Part shown: positions 6,542 to 9,631 of the stretch, one piece after another | Layout: every line of letters starts with the position of its first letter | How positions within the stretch are numbered: position 1 is the stretch's first letter | DNA from: JACQFZ01 sp041485885 | GTDB taxonomy: Bacteria; Pseudomonadota; Gammaproteobacteria; Acidiferrobacterales; Sulfurifustaceae | Direction of reading: 5' to 3' | DNA length: 9,631 bases | Assembly: GCA_041485885.1 (NCBI GenBank) | Contig: JBGPKL010000090.1 | Coordinates: 1 to 9,631, forward strand | Position numbers and translations under genes: made by a program | Notes under the pieces: model-generated | Told to the model about the DNA's origin: nothing | Databases searched by the model: none | Seen by the model: the letters and a program-made list of their open reading frames with translations, nothing else

Positions 6542-7450
6542 ATGAAAGAAAAGACACTCAAGGAATTGCGCGTACGCGCTAAGGCGCTCGGGCTCAAGGG
6601 TTATTCCAAAATGACGAAGGAAGAGTTGCTTCGCCGCCTCGGTCGCGCCACGTCGTCGGTGCCAGCGTCGCCGTCGGTTGTTGCGCGGCGCGAGCGTGCC
6701 GGCGCGCCTCCTACCAAACCGCGCGAAAAAAAAACCAGCGCCACGACGATGCCGGTAGCTAAGCCTGCGGCACGGACTGTGGCGGCGCACGTCGACCGCC
6801 CGCCGGCAACACCGTCAACATCCGTTCCTACCGCGCCATCGAGCGACGTCACGACCGAGGAATTAATCGGCGGCGCGAAGTACACGTTGCGCCCGAACGG
6901 CCGCCCCGCACCGATGCCGCCGGCAGATCTCGGCGAAGATATCGACCGGCTTCCCGCGCTGACCGAGCCCGCGGTTTACCTGTTACCGCAGAAACCGGGA
7001 GTTCTCTATGCCTACTGGCGGCTGCCGAGCGGAGAAGTGGCGCAGCACGGAGACTACCGACTGCGCCTCTGTCGAACGATGGCGAACGCTCTGCAGGTCT
7101 GCGAGGAGGTCGCGGTTCAGCTTGATCGCGGCGGCTGGTACTTTCACTTGCCCGACAATGTGGGCGCCCACGAGATTCTGGTGCAGCTCGGATACTACCG
7201 CGACGGCGAATTCATCGCCGCTCAAGGTCAGAGCATCGCGCGCATCCCAAGCCTCTACGCCTCGACGCGGACCGATCACCGCTGGTGGATCAGCGCGGAG
7301 GACTTCGAGCGCATGTACCTGCTAAGCGGCGGCGTCATCGATGCCGCGCGCGGCTATCGTTGGTCGGCGTCAGTCGGCAGCCCTTCCGGCGCGCGCACAC
7401 CGAACGAACGCATGGCTTGGCCGGGCGGCGGGAGCAGCCCGTCGAAGTGA
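6542..7450 (+). CDS. DUF4912-like protein with Rho_N/SAP-like N-terminus
   Basis: This is a 302-residue protein without signal peptide or membrane segment, of unknown function. Residues 4-34 (TLKELRVRAKALGLKGYSKM and on to RRLG) resemble the small helical Rho_N/SAP fold, which often binds nucleic acid. Residues 40-103 are a Pro/Ala/Thr-rich, probably disordered linker. Residues 138-250 look like the DUF4912 region, with repeated aromatic beta-strand patterns: AVYLLPQKPGVLYAYWRLP (144-162), DYRLRLCR (171-178), WYFHLPD (199-205) and EILVQLGYYRDGEF (211-224). The last 30 residues are Gly/Ser/Pro-rich. The ATG at 6542 begins at the domain start; an in-frame upstream codon at 6380 would overlap glgA. 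The linker contains a run of nine A (6726-6734). Its place between glycogen synthase and branching enzyme suggests a role in glycogen handling or its control. The DUF4912 assignment is from memory of the family pattern. Confidence 0.82.
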   Translation: MKEKTLKELRVRAKALGLKGYSKMTKEELLRRLGRATSSVPASPSVVARRERAGAPPTKPREKKTSATTMPVAKPAARTVAAHVDRPPATPSTSVPTAPSSDVTTEELIGGAKYTLRPNGRPAPMPPADLGEDIDRLPALTEPAVYLLPQKPGVLYAYWRLPSGEVAQHGDYRLRLCRTMANALQVCEEVAVQLDRGGWYFHLPDNVGAHEILVQLGYYRDGEFIAAQGQSIARIPSLYASTRTDHRWWISAEDFERMYLLSGGVIDAARGYRWSASVGSPSGARTPNERMAWPGGGSSPSK

Positions 7451-7523
7451 AGATCTCCACCAACTTCCCCTCTCACAAATGAACAGAATCGCGCGTAGCA
7501 CGCTCGGCTCCGATCTTACAAAA

Positions 7524-7571
7524 CTCCCCTCCCCCGCTTGCGGGAGAAGGGGGCGAGCGGATGCGCGCTCG
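7524..7571 (+). repeat. Two adjacent hairpins upstream of the branching-enzyme gene
   Basis: The first hairpin pairs CTCCCC-T-CCCCCGC (7524-7537) with GCGGGAG-AAGGGGG (7540-7553) with minor mismatches. The second pairs CGAGCG (7554-7559) with CGCTCG (7566-7571) around six bases. The first resembles the CCCCTCCCCCGC-TT-GCGGG repeats scattered between genes in many proteobacteria. They fill the gap after the DUF4912 gene and end about 40 bases before the branching-enzyme start. They could attenuate, process or stabilise the transcript. Confidence 0.5.
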
Positions 7572-7612
7572 CGTGCGCCTTCATTCGCGGCAGGAACCGA
7601 ACAAACGCTAGC

Positions 7613-9208
7613 TTGATCCCCAAAGGCTACCTTTCCCTCATTCTGCACGCCCACCTTCCGTTCGTGCGGCACCCTGAGCACGAACGCTTCCTGGAAGAAG
7701 ATTGGTTCTTCGAGGCGCTGACGGAAACCTATTTGCCGCTGCTCGATGTATTCGAGGGGCTCGCTCAGGGCGGCGTGCACTTTCGCGTCACGATGTCGCT
7801 CACGCCACCGCTGCTCTCGATGATGACGGATCCGCTGCTGCAGAACCGTTACGTGCGCTATCTCGACGAGCGCCTGCAGGCGCTCGCGGGCGAGCGCGCA
7901 CGCACGGCAGCCGATCCTAACTTTCATCCCGTGGTTCTGTTTTACACTCATCGTTACGAGCAATTGCGGCGGCGCTTCGTCGAGCACGACCGTCTCGATG
8001 TTACCCAGGCGTTTCGTCGTCTCATGGAAGCGGGGCATCTCGAAATCATTACCTGCGGCGCGACCCACGGCTACTTTCCGCTGCTCGCCGTCAACCCGGA
8101 AAGTTTGTATGCACAATTGTCGATGGCGGTGCGCACCCACGAGCGCATCCTCGGCCGCCGGCCGCGCGGCATGTGGCTGCCGGAGTGCGGTTACACGCCC
8201 GGCGTCGATCGGTTGCTGAACGAGTTCGGCATTGAGTTTTTTATTCTCGACTCGCACGGGTTGCTGAATGCCGACCCTCGGCCGAAGTACGGCCTGCATC
8301 GTCCGATTCGCACGCCCGGCGGACCGGCCGCGTTCGGACGCGATTACGAATCGTCGAAACAGGTCTGGGCGGCGGAGGAAGGGTATCCGGGCGATCCCGT
8401 GTATCGAGATTTTTATCGCGACGCCGGGTTCGACGTACGCGAACCGCACATTCAGCGGTTGCATCACGCCGGCGTGCCGACTTTCACCGGCCTCAAGTAT
8501 CACCGCATCACCGGCAAGACCGACTGGAAGGAGCCGTATCATCCAGGCTGGGCGCGCGAGCGCGCCGCCGAGCACGCCGGCCATTTCCTATTCAATCGCC
8601 AGCGGCAGATCGAATGGCTGGCGTCCACATTGGATCGGCCGCCGATCGTCGTCGCACCGTACGACGCCGAGCTCTTCGGTCACTGGTGGTTCGAGGGACC
8701 GCAGTGGATCGATTTCTTGCTGCGCAAGATCGCGTTCGATCAAAACGACGTCAAGACGATTCTTCCGTCGGAATACCTAGATCGCTTCGGTGATCTGCAA
8801 CCCGCCGCGCCGCCCGAATGCAGCTGGGGCGCGGGCGGCTTTCACGAAGTGTGGCTCAACGGGGCCAATGATTGGATTTATCCGCACTTGCACGCCGCGG
8901 CAAGTCGAATGAGCGCGCTCGTGCGGCGGTTCCAACACGCCGACGGCCGCATGCGCTGGGCGCTCGATCAAGCCGCGCGCGAGCTGCTGCTGGCGCAATC
9001 GAGCGACTGGGCGTTCATTATGAAAACCGGCACCAGCGTCGATTATGCCGTGCGGCGCTTCAAGACGCACATCCACCGCTTCGATCGATTGGCGACGATG
9101 ATCGAACGCGATCGTTACGATGAGGGATACCTCGGCGCGATCGCATCGCGCGACACGTTATTTCCTGATATGGATTATCGGGTTTTTCAGGCGCGGCCAT
9201 ACGTATAG
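7613..9208 (+). CDS. 1,4-alpha-glucan branching enzyme, GH57 type with DUF1957-like C-terminus
   Basis: This enzyme would cut alpha-1,4 chains and rejoin them by alpha-1,6 bonds, making the branches of glycogen. The 531-residue product has the GH57 regions in order: HAHLPFVRHPE (12-22), CGATHGYFP (148-156), MWLPECGY (187-194) with the predicted nucleophile E191, and APYDAELFGHWWFEGP (348-363) with the predicted acid D351. WGAGGFHEVWLNGANDW (405-421) carries the tryptophans of the branching-enzyme pocket region. The C-terminal SSDWAFIMKTGT (463-474) and following helices match the DUF1957-type end. Length and motifs match GH57 branching enzymes such as those of Thermus and Thermococcus. The start is TTG 7613, giving MIPKGYLSLILHAHLPF, the usual family start. 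AGGAA lies 16 bases upstream, rather far. An earlier TTG at 7538 lies inside a hairpin and is unlikely. It probably replaces GH13 GlgB. Confidence 0.93.
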   Translation: MIPKGYLSLILHAHLPFVRHPEHERFLEEDWFFEALTETYLPLLDVFEGLAQGGVHFRVTMSLTPPLLSMMTDPLLQNRYVRYLDERLQALAGERARTAADPNFHPVVLFYTHRYEQLRRRFVEHDRLDVTQAFRRLMEAGHLEIITCGATHGYFPLLAVNPESLYAQLSMAVRTHERILGRRPRGMWLPECGYTPGVDRLLNEFGIEFFILDSHGLLNADPRPKYGLHRPIRTPGGPAAFGRDYESSKQVWAAEEGYPGDPVYRDFYRDAGFDVREPHIQRLHHAGVPTFTGLKYHRITGKTDWKEPYHPGWARERAAEHAGHFLFNRQRQIEWLASTLDRPPIVVAPYDAELFGHWWFEGPQWIDFLLRKIAFDQNDVKTILPSEYLDRFGDLQPAAPPECSWGAGGFHEVWLNGANDWIYPHLHAAASRMSALVRRFQHADGRMRWALDQAARELLLAQSSDWAFIMKTGTSVDYAVRRFKTHIHRFDRLATMIERDRYDEGYLGAIASRDTLFPDMDYRVFQARPYV

Positions 9209-9216
9209 CGGGTAGA

Positions 9217-9232
9217 CCGCGCGTTCGCGCGG
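9217..9232 (+). terminator. Hairpin just after the branching-enzyme stop
   Basis: CCGCGCG (9217-9223) and CGCGCGG (9226-9232) are perfect inverted arms, best read as a six-base stem with a GTTC loop. It begins eight bases after the stop codon. No T-run follows, so it may be a weak terminator or an exonuclease block at the transcript end. Confidence 0.4.
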
Positions 9233-9258
9233 ACTCGTCGAATGTATTAAATGTACTT

Positions 9259-9314
9259 GTGGGTGGTTGACCCACGGCAAGTGACTTTTCTTTGCTTGTC
9301 CAAAGAAAAGTCAC
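9259..9314. repeat. Left part of a dispersed element: two perfect hairpins
   Basis: GTGGGT (9259-9264) pairs with ACCCAC (9270-9275). Next, GTGACTTTTCTTTG (9281-9294) pairs perfectly over 14 bases with CAAAGAAAAGTCAC (9301-9314) around a CTTGTC loop. The second motif, followed by CAAAAGAAAAGACCCC, is one I recognise as recurring between genes in many proteobacterial genomes, where it is often mistaken for small proteins. It is AT-richer than the surrounding DNA. It could serve as a bidirectional transcript end between converging genes. Confidence 0.6.
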
Positions 9315-9328
9315 CAAAAGAAAAGACC

Positions 9329-9486
9329 CCCCGACAGGGCGCAAACGGCTCGCTGCGCTTCTCGGGTTTGGGCCAGCGCCGAGCCACAGCACTTCCCTGT
9401 ACTGTGTCTCGGGAGCGGACTCCCTGTCCGCTCCCCTCCGGGCTTTTGCCCAAACCCTGCGATGCTCGGAGCCGCGCCCTACGGGG
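9329..9486. repeat. Long nested palindrome, right part of the dispersed element
   Basis: Five sets of inverted arms nest around one centre. CCCCG (9329-9333) pairs with CGGGG (9482-9486), AGGGCGC (9336-9342) with GCGCCCT (9474-9480), GGCTC (9347-9351) with GAGCC (9469-9473), and GGGTTTGGGC (9364-9373) with GCCCAAACCC (9448-9457). An inner 10-base hairpin, GGGAGCGGAC (9411-9420) with GTCCGCTCCC (9426-9435), lies inside, next to an imperfect CACAG...CTGTG hairpin (9385-9406). As RNA or single-stranded DNA it would fold into one branched structure of about 160 bases. No transposase is present, so this is a non-autonomous or REP-like element. Confidence 0.6.
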
Positions 9487-9496
9487 ACCCGGAACA

Positions 9497-9548
9497 ACAG
9501 CAACCACGAAAAATTCTGCGTTCGTAGGTTTTCTGTTGTAGTTGCTGT
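9497..9548. repeat. Outer inverted repeat at the right edge of the element
   Basis: ACAGCAAC (9497-9504) and GTTGCTGT (9541-9548) are perfect eight-base inverted arms around a 36-base AT-richer loop. They lie directly after the nested palindrome and may belong to the same dispersed element, whose right boundary cannot be fixed from one copy. Confidence 0.35.
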
Positions 9549-9579
9549 CGCAGTTCAATCCCCGTAGAGATTCTATGGT

Positions 9580-9631
9580 TCATGTCAACACCTGCGTGAT
9601 GCGGTTAGGATCGAACGTCGTACCATGACGA
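9580..9631 (-). CDS. Possible 3' end of an unidentified minus-strand gene (partial)
   Basis: Reading leftward from the right edge, one frame gives HGTTFDPNRITQVLT and then TGA at 9582-9580. The other two minus frames also close within about 45 bases. The short peptide has a protein-like composition, and the layout (a gene converging on the branching-enzyme gene with a palindromic element between them) is common. Sixteen residues are not enough to identify or prove a gene. Confidence 0.25.
   Translation of the reverse strand, partial: RHGTTFDPNRITQVLT

Noticed and set aside
7538..7612. Longer branching-enzyme start at TTG 7538
   Set aside because: The codon lies in the loop of a strong hairpin, and the extra 25 residues come from repeat sequence absent from the family start.
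7370..8584. A 404-residue minus-strand open frame opposite the branching-enzyme gene
   Set aside because: It spans the hairpin gap and antisense of a certain GH57 gene, and shows no recognisable domain.
9060..9503. A 147-residue minus-strand open frame with LLVTFLWTSKEKS
   Set aside because: It overlaps the branching-enzyme 3' end and is otherwise translated from the palindromic dispersed element, a frequent source of false hypothetical proteins.
9259..9548. CRISPR array
   Set aside because: The repeated motifs are inverted arms of nested hairpins, not regularly spaced direct repeats with unique spacers, and no cas gene is nearby.
9251..9567. Plus-strand open frames of 91-96 residues after the branching-enzyme gene
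   Set aside because: They are entirely inside the nested palindromic repeat and overlap each other; the inverted arms explain the sequence better than coding does.

Overview
The window carries a compact glycogen / alpha-glucan metabolism locus from a GC-rich bacterium. Six genes are well supported, and both edges may clip a further gene. The GlgC resembles proteobacterial GlgC over its whole length, and the gaps hold GC-rich palindromic dispersed repeats of kinds I associate with beta- and gammaproteobacteria. A beta- or gammaproteobacterium is therefore my inference; no rRNA or other decisive marker is present.

Layout. The locus is divergent around a short control region at about 4748-4985. 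Leftward on the minus strand run glgC (ADP-glucose pyrophosphorylase), a GH57 alpha-amylase-like hydrolase whose start overlaps the glgC end by 11 bases, a 151-base gap holding a palindromic repeat, and malQ (4-alpha-glucanotransferase, GH77). Rightward on the plus strand run glgA (glycogen synthase), a protein with an N-terminal Rho_N/SAP-like segment and a DUF4912-like region, a 162-base gap with two hairpins, and a GH57/DUF1957 1,4-alpha-glucan branching enzyme that apparently starts at TTG. Beyond each outer gene there are repeats and then a possible convergent gene running off the window (plus-strand end at 100, minus-strand end at 9580); both are weak calls.

How the genes work together. 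GlgC makes ADP-glucose, GlgA elongates alpha-1,4 chains, and the GH57 branching enzyme adds alpha-1,6 branches, taking the place of the usual GH13 GlgB, which is not seen here. MalQ and the second GH57 enzyme would process or trim maltodextrins. No GlgP, GlgX or GlgB is present in the window. The unexplained member is the DUF4912 protein, which sits between synthase and branching enzyme and pairs a putative nucleic-acid-binding-type segment with an uncharacterised domain.

Most worth a second look: the DUF4912 protein and a nine-A run in its linker, from which either single-base slip reaches a stop within about 30 bases; GlgC, which lacks several residues that bind fructose-1,6-bisphosphate and AMP in the E. 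coli enzyme; the nested palindromic element at about 9259-9548; and the double hairpin in front of the branching enzyme.
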